Shown here in pieces: positions 1 to 13,125 of a stretch of DNA of 64,000 nt; within the stretch, counting starts at the first letter, position 1, and each line of letters starts with the position of its first letter. The DNA comes from Persicaria tinctoria (lineage: Eukaryota > Streptophyta > Magnoliopsida > Caryophyllales > Polygonaceae): assembly GCA_037127255.1 (NCBI GenBank), contig JBANSL010000001.1:33630001-33694000 (forward strand). The letters are read 5' to 3'. The position numbers were made by a program, and so were the translations under genes. The notes beneath the pieces were generated by a model. The model did not search any database. It was not told where the DNA came from and worked only from the letters and a program-made list of their open reading frames with translations.

Positions 1-296
1 CACATGAAGTATATTTTTTTATACATTCTTCAATATTCATTGCAAACTAAAACATGTTATGTAAAAAAAGGAAATAGTGCATCAAAATAAAACATGTAGT
101 AATATTGTATAGGATCTGTTATTTTAAAAGGGAATCAAGATGGGTCGGATGGGCTGTATTGCAGGGAATGTGATTAAGGTCGGATGGGCTTTTTACTCTC
201 TATATGCAGTAAGGGAGAGTTATTAAACAGCAGTTACGGTTGAACATCTCTTCCTCTTCCACTTCCACTTCCACATCCATTGCTTCAAAAACATGT
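1..296. other. Intergenic sequence, displaced upstream part of the F-box gene region
   Basis: AT-rich sequence with no supported gene. The 12-mer GTCGGATGGGCT occurs twice (about 140 and 180). A CT-rich run (TTCC/TTCCAC repeats, 249-280) leads into the target site of the LTR element that starts at 302. Before that insertion this stretch was continuous with 11259 onward, so it was within about 520 bp of the F-box start codon and may hold its promoter. No clear TATA box could be assigned. Confidence 0.55.
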
Positions 297-301
297 ACAT
301 T

Positions 302-3300
302 TGTAACGGCCCAGAATTATGATTTCCGGGTTACGTTTCAAGGGATAAAACCCCTTGTTCGGATCTTGCAATCCAGGTACGGGTCGAGGTTTCAAAGTCA
401 TTTAAGATTAATAGAAAGAGGGATTTCAAACCCTAAACCCCTCGAAGGGCCGTTGGGTACCCTTAACCTGTCCTAGGGACTAACTCACAAAATTCATTTC
501 ACACGGAAGCAAGACGGAAGCAAAATAAGGATACAAGTGCCACGGCAGAGCCGGGTCAAAACGGAGTCAAAAGTATAAATCCAAAACAATATAATCAGAG
601 TCTGGTGAAGTCTATAACTCCAGCGCTCACTCTCCGCCGACAAAATGGCCCGCGCAATAAGCAAACAACACCGATAGGATGAACATAAATAATTCCTAAA
701 AAAATTGATTTGGAGCGGGATCAGATCGATGCCCACTTAACTCTGCATCCCAACCATAAGCACACATATACGCTATACCTAATAAAGATGCTCTAATGCA
801 GTACGAAATTCAAACACACTAGCATGCTCCTAGTTCATAATAATGTGCAGAAATACTGTAAAGGGCCCAAGACAATGCCAAGTGGCATATCCCTCTCCTA
901 CCTCCACCCCTTCCGACAGGCGGAGACTGGCCAGCTCGTGAATGCATTCATTCATAATCGGGGGGCACGCATGCCTAACCCGCTCCACAATAAAGCCCGC
1001 AGGCATATCATAATATAAGGAAGTACTCGATTGACTCAGGGTACCCGATGAGGCTGGGCTACCCTATGACCCTAGCAAAGACTCTAGGACTATCACAGAT
1101 AACGGCCGTTCTGTTTACATACGCACAAAGAAATAGAATACTCAACGATCGATGCAACCTAGCATGGTACTACATGGCATGCTGATCATGAATGCAAGGA
1201 CCTAGTATATCATGCACCTAAAGCAGGGAATAGCTCTATTCAATCTGAGTAAGCTCCGAAGAGACTTACCTGAAAATGCAGAACAGCAAGATAACACAAG
1301 CAAGGGCCCAAATGCAAGTCCAAAGCAATCCAAAAGCAATACACCTATCATCAAGCCATTTTCATAAGCTATTGATCCAACATTCTCACACACACGAACC
1401 CGAGTTCCCAATATCCTTAAAACCAATCGACAGTAAAACCATTCTCCAAAACCTTTCCGATGCGATCAACATCAACCAAAATCATTTACTTCCAATCAAA
1501 CTCATTGATAAAATTGTACCAACCATATTTTCCAAACTCTTAAATCTCAAATTAAGTCAACTCATTTGCAACATAATTTCTCAAATCATACTTGTCCAAA
1601 TTCCGACATTTATCATTTAAATCCTTAACAATTTCACAAAATCATATTATTAACACAATCCCGGCATGTTTATTTTCGAAATCATTACATAATTAAATTC
1701 CAACATTTAGTCACAAAATAACTCAATTTTCACAACCATATTTATAAATCACACTCATAAGTCATTTCAAATTCCTAAAATCAGAATTTAAAACAACACT
1801 AAATACATATCCCCAATAATAACACTTTAAAGAGTAATTTTATTTTATAAAATTCCAAAAAACATATTTCTCAACAGAATATAACACAATAATAATAATA
1901 ATAATCATATGATGACCTAACAATAATCAAATCATAACGTTTATATATAGAACATAATAATATAATTTAACACAACACATAATATAACATATATATATGA
2001 CAACTTAACCCAACCCAAAAGGCCCAAAGAACTCAGCCCCAAATACAACCCGGAAAAGGCTCGGATCCGGCCCAGATCCAAAAGCCCAACCCATATTTAA
2101 GTGAACCCAAGAAAAGGCTGAGCCGGCCGGTTCACAAAAAGAAAAGAGGGGAACCGGTTCAACTGAACCCTCCTTCCCCAACGCAATAGAACAGGGCTGT
2201 GTTCAGCGACGGAAAAGAGACGGGAGAAGGAAGAAGGATTCTAGGCGCGCCGGAGCTCCATTCGACCCGAACCTTGCTCAATCAGACTGAACCCCGACTC
2301 CGACCACTACCCAAGCCCCAGGAATGAAACGCGCATAAAGGAGGAGTGAGCAAGAGAGAGAAATTACCGAGATCGGCTTCTCGCAGGAAGAGGTTCGTTC
2401 GAGGCTCGCCGGGCTTCACCGAGGCGGATTGAGCCCACTGGAGGCGGGGAAAGCTTTGGGGAACCTAGGGAGAAGACAAACGTTCATAAAGGTGAACCTT
2501 TAGAGGGGATTGGAGGGAAAACGAAAATAAACGCCCTCACCGGCCTTGGAGACGAGAAATAGGGAAATGGGTGCTCGAACGGGCTCCGACGGGCTCCGAG
2601 GGTGGCTACTGGGCTCCGACGGGGAGGGAGGAGGCTTCTGGGAGTTGCTGCTACCACTCGGAGGGAGGCGTGTTGGCTGCTCTCGAACGAAGAACAGGCG
2701 CTCGGCAATGGCGGTTGGGTAGCGACTCAGGCTTCAACAGAGCTCCGACATGGCGGTTTTGAGGCTGCTTCTGGGTGACTGAAAGAGAGCAGAGGAGAGA
2801 GAGATAGTGTAGGGTTTTCTTTGGTGGATCCAGAACATGAAAAGAGGAAGAGAGGTCATATAGAAAGTGAGGCAGAGGGAGCTGTTGGGGACCAATTTTG
2901 GATGGGTGAATTGCTGTGGGTTGTTCTGCTGCATCACATGAAGAAGAAGACAAGGAGAGTGTACTGCTGGGCTGGCAACGAGGGGAGACAGAGAGAGATT
3001 CCTTTTCTGGGTTTTTGAATCAAAGGGAGAGAGTGACATAGGAGGCAACAGAGGTCACGGGCTGGCAATTTCACACATGGGAAGAAGACAAACAAGAATA
3101 ACTTGTACCTAGGCTTGCTAGTGCTGGAGTAATTTGAATGGGAGGGAAGAGGGGTCCCAAAATATATTTTTAATCACCCCCAAAAAAAAAAAAAAAAAAA
3201 AAATTGATCCACAACCCGGTTACTCAATTTGCTTACGACGCGTTTAAAATTAACGTTTACCTTGTCAAATTCCGAATTTAATAAGGAAATTCAAATACTA

Positions 3301-3380
3301 TTATTTTTTTTTTCTCGACTTAAATCCATTTTATATTATTTGTTGAAATTTATTATTAAAAAAAAATCCGGGCCTTTACA
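302..3380 (-). repeat. LTR of the LARD-like element (3' LTR in element sense)
   Basis: This 3,079-bp copy retains a segment (about 1668-2095) that is missing from the other LTR. Towards its right end is a run of about 22 A (3183-3204). Short open frames inside are shared with the other LTR but resemble no known protein and overlap one another in several frames, so they are not annotated as genes. Confidence 0.9.
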
Positions 3381-3392
3381 TCATCCACCTCT
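3381..3392 (-). promoter_or_regulatory. Polypurine tract of the LARD-like element
   Basis: On the minus strand this reads AGAGGTGGATGA and directly abuts the LTR terminus TGTAAAGGCCC. This is the position expected for the plus-strand primer in reverse transcription. Exact or near copies lie at 3978-3989 and 4986-4997. Confidence 0.75.
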
Positions 3393-6300
3393 AAAAACAA
3401 GTCTCGTCCCCGAGACTAAAACCAAAATAAGGTAGGGGATGAAGTTGAAATTGATGAGTCCAAGGACCATGTCCAAAGATCTTGTAATCATCTCGGTTGC
3501 GTCTTCCGAGATTCTCACAACATCCTAGTCACGGTCGTGACATCCCCAATTGGCCTTGGCTAGTATGCAATAAGCGCCCCTATCACATCCTCGCTTCGAC
3601 TTTTCGGAAGTACCACAACTCGATCTCTACAATATCATCACTAGGTCTTAGCAAACACCCTATAGGCGCCCCCATAAAGTGCATGTATCCACTTCGTGAA
3701 GTATCATAGAGTTGCCCGGGTTTGAAAAGTTTCAAAAGGGATTCCGCAATTGAAAAGAATTGGTCTCAAAATCATTGAAATTCTCAGTAACATTTATTCT
3801 TTAAAATTCCAAGTAAGTCATTTTCAAACCGCTCAAAATCTTTAAACAAGACGTTTAACCAAACACTTTACACCAAAACAAGTAAAATCTTTTCGATCAA
3901 AATTTCGTCAAAATCCCCCAAAACCAAATCGGTTCACCGCAAAACAATCAATCGAATTCAGAAGCTGGGAGGTGGAATCATCCACCTCTAAGGGCTAATC
4001 CCATATTCTCTTCCTAGTTTCCAAAATCAAATCAATCTATCAATCTCCATTCAAGCAAGCTTCACAAGCTATAAGAAATGCATGACCAAATAACCAACCA
4101 ATCTCCAATCAGTACATCATATGACGAGTCTCAAACTTATGTCAACACAGTGCCACAAGGTCACATCAACACCTCTACATCCTACTACGGGTCATAATAC
4201 ATATCTCAACCACATAACAAAATCATAATAAATGTCTCGACATCACACCAGAAGTCATAAAAGTATCACCTCATCATAGAGTCAATGAAACGAACTCAAA
4301 TTCAACACATCAACACAACAAAATCATGCCATGAAGATTCAGCAAAAGGGGAGGTCAGGCAGTATATCAGTCATCGAAGGTCAGCATATTCACCAAACAT
4401 CGTCTTAACTCATCACAAGGTCATATAACAATCTTTTAGAAATTTGATATCATTATCTCATATATACAAATCATATATATTCATCCTCAAAGTCATATTC
4501 ATCATATAACATACTTACAATCATGCTTAACGATCATATAACATAACATCATGCTTTATCACCTCATAATATAATATCATGTTTTCACATAGCAACATGT
4601 CCTTATTCCATGATTCATATATCATATCATAACATGCTTCTAAACGACATAGTAGGATAGCAATGCATCAATATATCATGGTAACACTTGTCACTACCAA
4701 CTACATTTCAATATTGCATATCAGCATGTAATCCCATATCAGATTCATCATAGTTGCTACATAACATCATGCCAACACATATTAATAATTCACACAAGCA
4801 AGAAAATCCTCACATCATACCAGTCAATTTAAAACAAAATCCCCACTCGCCCATCTTCCTCTCTCAAGCCAAGACTAACCTCCTTCTAGACTCACCAACC
4901 TCAACTCAGTCAAAATTCCCCAAAGAGATCCCAATTCATTCCGATACTCGAATCTCGCCCTCATTCCACCAAACACTCACACACACCATCCACCTCTAAG
5001 AATCCATCTCCTATCTCTAACTCCACACCCGAGTACCCTCTCATACTATACCCTCACTTCTCTTAAGGTCATTTCGTACACTTCTCACACTTCCCAAGAT
5101 ATCACCAGCATCATGCCTTGCAAATACCTAAAGCTCACTCAGTCTTACCTAAACCAACATCTCTCTCTTGCGACTTATCTCATAACATCCCCGATCGTCC
5201 TAACCACTCAAGCTCTTTCACCACTCTTCTACCACGCTACCAACGACCTCACCCATAGGTGTAAGGAAGAAGCAATAATTAAAATCATCAAACACAAGGT
5301 CTACATCATGTCAACTAGCATTTATAAACATAACATCATGGGTTCAACAAGTCTCAATTTATCATCATGCTCAATAATCATTGCAAACATCATATATGAA
5401 TATACTGAAGTCAAGCTAACATGTTGCACTATAACCTTATCAGATATAACTCAGGTCTCTTAGCATATGTGGTTCACATTTTACAGGCAAAGGAATTCAA
5501 ATCATGCTTAGCAACTCAGCATAGCAACAAGTCAAGACATAACGGTATATGAGATCTATAAGTCATCAAATCATATCATCATAGACACAGGCAATCTGGC
5601 AACAATCGTCATCAAGTTAACACATCAACACGTAAATCTCATCGTTAGAGCAGCGCAATATCATCGTCCATAAATTCAAAAGGGTTAGCAATTCGAACAG
5701 AGAACGCTCCCGCTTGCAAGTCATATCGAAATCAGTAACCGCCATTCTCGAAACGTGTTTGTCTTTCCGAAATCGTTGATCCTGAGGCCCGTGGGTTATG
5801 GGCCCACGCTTCCGCCACACGGCTCTATTGCTATCCAACTTCCTTTCTCCTTCCCATGCGGTCGCTATCGCGGGTGAGTCCAAGTTAGCGGAGATAGGGG
5901 AGTGACAAGAGTGAACAACCCGATGTTCCTTTCGGAAACAACCACGAATAAAGCTAAGGATGACAAGGCTAGGGACTAGGCTCTGACCCGAGAATAACAA
6001 CAATGCCCTTATGGAAGTCTATAAGGTTATAATCGCGACAAGTAACAAGAATTCATCATGGAGCATATCAATTTCACTAACCCACACTAACATGTACCTG
6101 TCTCAAGGGAAAAGAACATGCGTATTCATTCCAAAAGACACAATCAAGTCCTACATGGATGCATGTGAGATAACTAGCAGTCTGTTATTTCATGGGACCA
6201 GATATGCCTAGCAACTTCAAGCAGGATATGTGGAACCAGTAATTATCATACAAGATTCGAAGTCATGCGGGATTTAATGAAGATAACAGGCATCATGAGT

Positions 6301-8582
6301 ATGAACAAACGTACAAGAATGGTACATGCAACACAAGATGAGGTCAAATATAGCATGGCGATGTACATCATAACAATCAAACTAAGCACCATACGAAAAT
6401 ACATAAGGCGGCATAGTAATCATCACAACTAATAACAAGAATCATATTGTAGGTTCAGAATGGCATGTAATCATACAATGAGATACACTTAGGAAGCATA
6501 GGTCCTATACGATGCTAGCGATACATGACAAGGCATGAGCATAGACAAGAGTGATTAAATGAGTTCAATATGATGTACGTGAAAGCAGAAGGATCACCAC
6601 AGAGTAAACAAGATAACATCACGGGCGATAATTTATAATCGTGCCAAGAACGAACCATCATAGAGCATGTATATGGTACAATAGTCATCACATCATAGAA
6701 CAAGTACAACACGTGATCATCTAGCGAGTCATATTGGGAATCATAATCCCTATATGATACTATTAGTACATATCAAGTATGAATACAATCAAGGCAATTC
6801 AACAAGATCCATTCTAATATTTATTCATCATGCGTATGCGAAATCATGATATAGTGTGGTGTGTGGTCACGCGAAGTGTCAAGTCATACGTTCGTGCAAG
6901 CACGATATGATATCACAGAGTAATAGGGGAAATACTACCAAGCGATAACATGTAAGCATGCTAGGATCAAGCATCACATAAATTAAGCAAGACAGTCATC
7001 GAATTCAACATTAATCCAATCAGGATGAGTAAAGCATTTTAAGAGGACAACAAGAGGGACGAAACACACTATCAGGGACCTAGCTCGAGAGAAAATCAAC
7101 AGTAGCGTAGGCAAGGTATAATTCACACAAGCCATGATCAAAGGTCCTACATGATACTAATGGCTCAACATAACACGCGATACATACATGCAACTAATCA
7201 TGGTGGCACGTAAGAAATCAATTCAATCACATTCAAGCAATCTAGAAACATGAGGAAGGTTTTACGATGTATAACACGAGTTTAAGTAATGGCAATATGA
7301 TTGGAATACGGGGCATGAGCTCAAATCAACACATACTAGGATAAAACATGCATTTCTCAAGACTCAATTATACCAAATATTCTCTCTTCAACACAAGTAA
7401 CACACAACAATATCAAGTGCAAAATAATCAGCAACAGTTAATCTGACAATTACCAAATAGATATGCATGCTATAGGTTCTTGTCACAAAAGGAATAAGGA
7501 GCATCGACGCGTCATCAGCTAGTACGATAAAGAGATCATTTACAGGCATTCATACGAAGAAGATTTTATCACACTATCATGGACCTAACCCAGGAGGAAA
7601 CAACTATCATGTAGGTTCATATCATATGGTCCATGCTTCAAATCAATCATACAGGCAATACAAGAGGCCAAGTGGACATGCCATGACAACATATAATCAT
7701 GATGGAAAAACAAGACATAACATGAGTAACCTTATACTAATATGATTATTTGCGAGGCACACACGGAAGATTACAGAATCAAGTCATGCAATTCAGAGAG
7801 AGTCACCATTACAACCGGACAGATATCCCTAAGGGCAACCATTGACTGTTCCCGACTGACTTCTCACCCCTCTTTCCCGTGGGACTCTGGTATGACTCTT
7901 TGTGGCAAGAAGACACGGGTTGGTCGTCACAAGAAGCAAGAAATGCAGCCCAGAAACACCTTACTTGACTTAAAGGGACATAAGGAACCACCTTCCAATA
8001 TTCGCTCATACAACCTTCACATCCATACATGAATCCGACACAATGTGTTTACCAGCCTGATTTTCCCCGTGGGAGACACTGACATCCGGGAGAAAGACTC
8101 GATAAGATTCTCAAGGGTTTAGCAACGTGGAACGGGCTATCACACATAACTGGGTTGACCATACAGAAACAAGGGTACTCCCACTATTCCGTTTTCACAG
8201 ATCAGTCAATACACATTTAACTGTTAGGCATACCAGTCAGTTATCTAGCATAGCAAGCACCCAACACAGAATCAGTCAGTGACACTCATAATGACCTCCT
8301 TGGAGTCTTCCAGACCCATCTGTAAAGAACAAGCTAATATTTCGCCTACCCATTTCCAACTACATCCAATAGGGATGGTCTAACGTCTTTCTACCCACTC
8401 GATCCCCTCTTTAGTCGGTTTTCCATATTTTATTACTAGTCGAGTTCATTACTTAGTCCAATTTAGGTTAGACATCTTAAATTCATTTTGCCCCTTTAAA
8501 TCACGTTCAAAACCTTTGAAATTCATGGGCAGTTTTCCAAAACATACACTCGACCCTTTTGTACCCGAATTGCACAACCTCA
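3393..8582. other. Non-coding interior of the LARD-like element
   Basis: About 5.2 kb of AT-rich sequence with many CAT/ATCAT triplets and no recognisable gag, protease, reverse transcriptase or integrase motif on either strand. The longest open frame (5617-6003, minus, 128 codons) resembles nothing I know. Two more copies of the polypurine-like box lie at 3978-3989 and 4986-4997. A GC-richer patch is at about 5760-5900. I see no gene here. Confidence 0.7.
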
Positions 8583-8594
8583 GCTCTGATACCA
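8583..8594 (-). promoter_or_regulatory. tRNA-iMet primer binding site of the LARD-like element
   Basis: The minus strand reads TGGTATCAGAGC, the standard plant initiator-Met tRNA primer site, four bases inside the right-hand LTR. It fixes the minus-strand orientation. Confidence 0.85.
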
Positions 8595-8598
8595 TCTT

Positions 8599-11253
8599 TG
8601 TAACGGCCCAGAATTATGATTTCCGGGTTACGTTTCAAGGGATAAAACCCCTTGTTCGGATCTTGCAATCCAGGTACGGGTCGAGGTTTCAAAGTCATTA
8701 AAGATTATTAGAAAGAGGGATTTCAAACCCTAAACCCCTCGAAGGGCCGTTGGGTACCCTTAACCTGTCCTAGGGACTAACTCACAAAATTCATTTCACA
8801 CGGAAGCAAGACGGAAGCAAAATAAGGATACAAGTGCCACGGCAGAGCCGGGTCAAAACGGAGTCAAAAGTATAAATCCAAAACAATATAATCAGAGTCT
8901 GGTGAAGTCTATAACTCCAGCGCTCACTCTCCGCCGATAAAATGGCCCGCGCAATAAGCAAACAACACCGATAGGATGAACATAAATAATTCCTAAAAAA
9001 ATTGATTTGGAGCGGGATCAGATCGATGCCCACTTAACTCTGCATCCCAACCATAAGCACACATATACGCTATACCTAATAAAGATGCTCTAATGCAGTA
9101 CGAAATTCAAACACACTAGCATGCTCCTAGTTCATAATAATGTGCAGAAATACTGTAAAGGGCCCAAGACAATGCCAAGTGGCATATCCCTCTCCTACCT
9201 CCACCCCTTCCGACAAGCGGAGACTGGCCAGCTCGTGAATGCATTCATTCATAATCGGGGGGCACGCATGCCTAACCCGCTCCACAATAAAGCCCGCAGG
9301 CATATCATAATATAAGGAAGTACTCGATTGACTCAGGGTACCCGATGAGGCTGGGCTACCCTATGACCCTAGCAAAGACTCTAGGACTATCACAGATAAC
9401 GGTCGTTCTGTTTACATACGCACAAAGAAATAGAATGCTCAACGATCGATGCAACCTAGCATGGTACTACATGGCATGCTGATCATGAATGCAAGCACCT
9501 AGTATATCATGCACCTAAAGCAGGGAATAGCTCTATTCAATCTGAGTAAGCTCCGAAGAGACTTACCTGAAAATGCAGAACAGCAAGATAACACAAGCAA
9601 GGGCCCAAATGCAAGTCCAAAGCAATCCAAAAGCAATACACCTATCATCAAGCCATTTTCATAAGCTACTGATCCAACATTCTCACACACACGAACCCGA
9701 GTTCCCAATATCCTTAAAACCAATCGACAGTAAAACCATTCTCCAAAACCTTTCCGATGCGATCAACATCAACCAAAATCATTTACTTCCAATCAAACTC
9801 ATTGATAAAATTGTACCAACCATATTTTCCAAACTCTTAAATCTCAAATTAAGTCAACTCATTTGCAACATAATTTCTCAAATCATACTTGTCCAAATTC
9901 CGACATTTATCATTTAAATCCTTAACAATTTCACAAAATCATATTATTAACACAATCCCGGCATTTAAGTGAACCCAAGAAAAGGCTGAGCCGGCCGGTT
10001 CACAAAAAGAAAAGAGGGGAACCGGTTCAACTGAACCCTCCTTCCCCAACGCAATAGAACAGGGTTGTGTTCACCGAAGGAAAAGAGACGGGAGAAGGAA
10101 GAAGGATTCTAGGCGCGCCGGAGCTCCGTTCGACCCGAACCTTGATCAATCAGACTGAACCTCGATTCCGACCACTACCCAAGCCCCAGGAATGAAACGC
10201 GCATAAAGGAGGAGTGAGCAAGAGAGAGAAATTACCGAGATCGGCTTCTCGCCGGAAGAGGTTCGTTCGAGGCTCGCCGGGCTTCACCGAGGCGGATTGA
10301 GCCCACTGGAGGCGGGGAAAGCTTTGGGGAACCTAGGGAGAAGACAAACGTTCATAAAGGTGAACCTTTAGAGGGGATTGGAGGGAAAACGAAAATAAAC
10401 GCCCTCACCGGCCTTGGAGACGAGAAACAAGGAAATGGGTGCTCGAACGGGCTCCGACGGGCTCCGAGGGTGGCTACTGGGCTCCGACGGGGAGGGAGAA
10501 GGCTTCTGGGAGTTGCTGCTACCACTCGGAGGGAGGCGTGCTGGCTGCTCTCGAACGAAGAACAGGCGCTCGGAAATGGCGGTTGGGTAGCGACTCAGGC
10601 TTCAACAGAGCTCCGACAGGGCGGTTTTGGGGATGCTTCTGGGTGACTGAAAGAGAGCAGAGGAGAGAGAGATAGTGTAGGGTTTTCTTTGGTGGATCCA
10701 GAACATGAAAAGAGGAAGAGAGGTCATATAGAAAGTGAGACAGAGGGAGCTGTTGGGGACCAATTTTGGATGGGTGAATTGCTGTGGGTTGTTCTGCTGC
10801 ATCACATGAAGAAGAAGACAAGGAGAGTGTACTGCTGGGCTGGCAACGAGGGGAGACAGAGAGAGATTCCTTTTCTGGGTTTTTGAATCAAAGGGAGAGA
10901 GTGACATAGGAGGCAACAGAGGTCACGGGCTGGCAATTTCACACATGGGAAGAAGACAAACAAGAATAACTTGTACCTAGGCTTGCTAGTGCTGGAGTAA
11001 TTTGAATGGGAGGGAAGAGGGGTCCCAAAATATATTTTTAATCACCCAAAAAAAAAAAAAAAAAAAAAATTGATCCACAACCCGGTTACTCAATTTGCTT
11101 ACGACGCGATTAAAATTAACGTTTAACTTGTCAAATTCCGAATTTAATAAGGAAATTCAAATACTATTATTATTATTTTTTTTTTCTCGACTTAAATCCA
11201 TTTTATATTATTTGTTGAAATTTATTATTAAAAAAAAAATCCGGGCCTTTACA
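8599..11253 (-). repeat. LTR of the LARD-like element (5' LTR in element sense)
   Basis: This 2,655-bp copy is nearly identical to 302-3380 apart from scattered substitutions and a deletion of about 424 bp at position 9966, where the sequence joins directly through a short AT microhomology. Its right end abuts target duplication ACATT at 11254-11258. Confidence 0.9.
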
Positions 11254-11476
11254 ACATTGCAGTCGACGCTTCTCCTGAAGTACATTGCACACGTCTCGTC
11301 TCTTCCTCTGAAGTACATTGCACACGTCTCGTCTCTTCCTGTTCCGGTTGCAGTTACGTTCTCCATTGCATAGTTATATAGCCAACCCATTCTCCCTTGA
11401 ATTGCATCATCACATTCTCCCTTGAATTGCACCATCCTCCCTTACCATCTAGAACCGAAAGTAAACGTGTCCAGCA
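11254..11476 (+). promoter_or_regulatory. Upstream/5'UTR region of the F-box gene with short tandem duplications
   Basis: Begins with the right copy of the ACATT target duplication. A 33-bp unit starting CTGAAGTACATTGCACACG is tandemly duplicated (11275-11307, 11308-11340). A second short duplication, CATTCTCCCTTGAATTGCA, follows at about 11387-11430. The 10-mer GTACATTGCA inside the 33-bp unit is the same one the LARD element landed in. Transcription start not determined. Confidence 0.5.
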
Positions 11477-12398
11477 ATGGATCAAGGTAGATACGTTAGG
11501 GCAAGGAAATCAGAACCCTTGACGCTACAAACACTACCATTCGATCTCCTATTGGAAATTGTCGGTCGACTAGCAAGTGAATCTGTAGAGGATGTCTTCA
11601 ACTTACGGTTAAGGTGTTGCCTCCACCTGTTATTTTGTTATTGGATGCCTTCGCAAGAAATTTGATTTACTTAATTGTGATGCAGTTGCAAAAGTTTTGA
11701 TTTGGTTGGAAAACACAATTATGTGCTTGAGAAGATGGCAATTGAGTACCTGGAATACTGGGGAATTTATCTTGTAGTCGCATCGAGAAATGATATTCAT
11801 GCCAGAAGCTTTTTAAAACAATGCATCAACGCGGGGAACCCGGAGGCAATCTTTCAGCAAGGAATGGTAAGATGTTGATTTTGGATCATTGGTTCGGTGT
11901 GTGCTTGATCATAGTTCCTCATTGCTTCATTTAAAATTGCAGGTTAAATTCTTCACAAAATGCGATCCCGATGGAGGCATTCAAGATCTTCTAAAGGCGT
12001 CGGAGTTGGGACACGACGTGGCTAGCTATGCTTGTGGCATAGCTATGTATTGTTGGGGATCTGAAGAGCTCAAACCCAAAGGCTTTGCATTACTTAATAG
12101 TGTGAAACATAAGTTGGGCTACAAAATAATTTCGTGTCGCCGGAGAGTTGCTGAAATATTTCACAATATTGTCGTCTTTGATCGAAGACCTTCCTTCAAC
12201 TGGAAGCGGAACACATGGACAAATATCACCAATGGAACATCAATTCAGAGTTGTCGAAGATCAAACCCCTGGAAAGCATTTCAACTCCTTGCTGAAGATA
12301 AAGATGATGCTCTTTCTTGTGAGGAATGCACGTGCAGAATTGAGTGTGGGTTCATCGAGTGTGTGATTCGGGGTCTTACACGAAATATGTTGGAGTAA
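11477..12398 (+). CDS. F-box protein, At2g35280/At1g67623-like (three exons)
   Basis: Spliced model: 11477-11613, 11686-11866, 11943-12398. Both introns are GT-AG and the frame stays open for 257 codons to TAA. Residues about 17-52 form an F-box (TLPFDLLLEIVGRL followed by the NLRLSCKSF junction across intron 1), the module that binds SKP1 in SCF ubiquitin ligases. The middle third has Sel1-like spacing (AGNPEAIFQQG, then ASELGHDVASYACGIA). The C-terminus carries a Cys cluster (CEECTCRIECG) typical of this plant F-box subfamily. The substrate is unknown. The coding sequence looks intact, but a 10.95-kb LTR element sits 223 bp upstream of the start codon, so expression may be altered. The splice junctions are inferred from frame and consensus. 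Confidence 0.82.
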
Positions 12399-13125
12399 AA
12401 AATTGCTTCAGTTTGGTCAATTAAGTTAGGTCAATTGAGATACTATATCTAATGTGTTATTATATCATATATATAAAGATATACTTAATGGAACAAAGAC
12501 AAATAGTGAAAGAAGGGTTGGTTTATACCGCTGATAGGATTCAAAGAATGTCGATTGTGTGCATATGTCCGCAGGCTTATCGGCAATCCGCTGTGTATCA
12601 TTATAACTGTTCGCAGGCTTATCGGCAATCCGCTGTCTGTTATTTTCGTATAAAAAATAAATACATTATATACATTTGTGGAAAAACGAGATTAGTGTAG
12701 TTATTAATTTATTAAAAAGAGGTAAATCCGATGCCTGTTATTTTATGTTTGTTCAATGTTTTTGTATTAAAACTAAAAATATATATTGTGCATTTGTGGA
12801 TAAAGCTTTTTAGTAAGTTTAGTTATTAAAAAAAAGCGGACCATTAACGAGAGTCTAAATAATTATTTTTAAGTGAACTCGGGATGTTATGATAATTCGA
12901 TAACAAATGTTTGTTCCTGACATTTTATTCAAATTCCATACACATTTGTTTGGAACCTAAATGAGTTCATTTTTTTAAAACTGACTACGTCATTAAAGAT
13001 GTCATGCATACAAATCAAATAAATAAACCCAGGACAAAGTTGACGATACATTGTTGTAGGTTGGTCTTTCATGCCTTGATTCGACAATAGTGTGCGATAT
13101 TACAACAGCCCCTACCACATCATCA
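12399..13125. other. Convergent intergenic region between the F-box and HAD genes
   Basis: AT-rich 3' flank shared by two converging genes. It includes a direct repeat of 24-25 bp (CAGGCTTATCGGCAATCCGC, at about 12571 and 12615), separated by about 20 bp. No coding signal beyond a short open frame over that repeat. Polyadenylation sites of both genes should lie here but could not be placed. Confidence 0.5.

Larger units (their letters stand above)
302..11253 (-). mobile_element. Large non-coding LTR retrotransposon (LARD-like), complete with target duplication
   Basis: Two long direct repeats (302-3380 and 8599-11253) both start TGTAACGGCCC and end GGGCCTTTACA, flanked by the 5-bp duplication ACATT (297-301 and 11254-11258). 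The tRNA-iMet primer site TGGTATCAGAGC lies next to the right LTR on the minus strand and a polypurine tract next to the left LTR, so the element reads right to left. The 5.2-kb interior has no gag or pol that I can recognise on either strand, so it must move with proteins supplied in trans. Primer site, polypurine tract and LTR ends resemble Tekay/chromovirus-type Ty3/gypsy elements, which is an inference. The LTRs differ by scattered single bases plus one indel of about 424 bp, pointing to fairly recent insertion. Confidence 0.9.

Noticed and set aside
302..3380. Several 60-115 codon open frames conserved between the two LARD LTRs (e.g. at 1276-1620, 2734-3048)
   Set aside because: They are conserved only because the LTRs are recent duplicates. 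They overlap in different frames and strands and show no domain or coding bias.
7742..8032. Possible gag start of the LARD element near its primer site
   Set aside because: The minus-strand frames next to the primer site (8698-8507, 8030-7809) have no Gag core or zinc knuckle, and the plus-strand frame here is in the wrong orientation.
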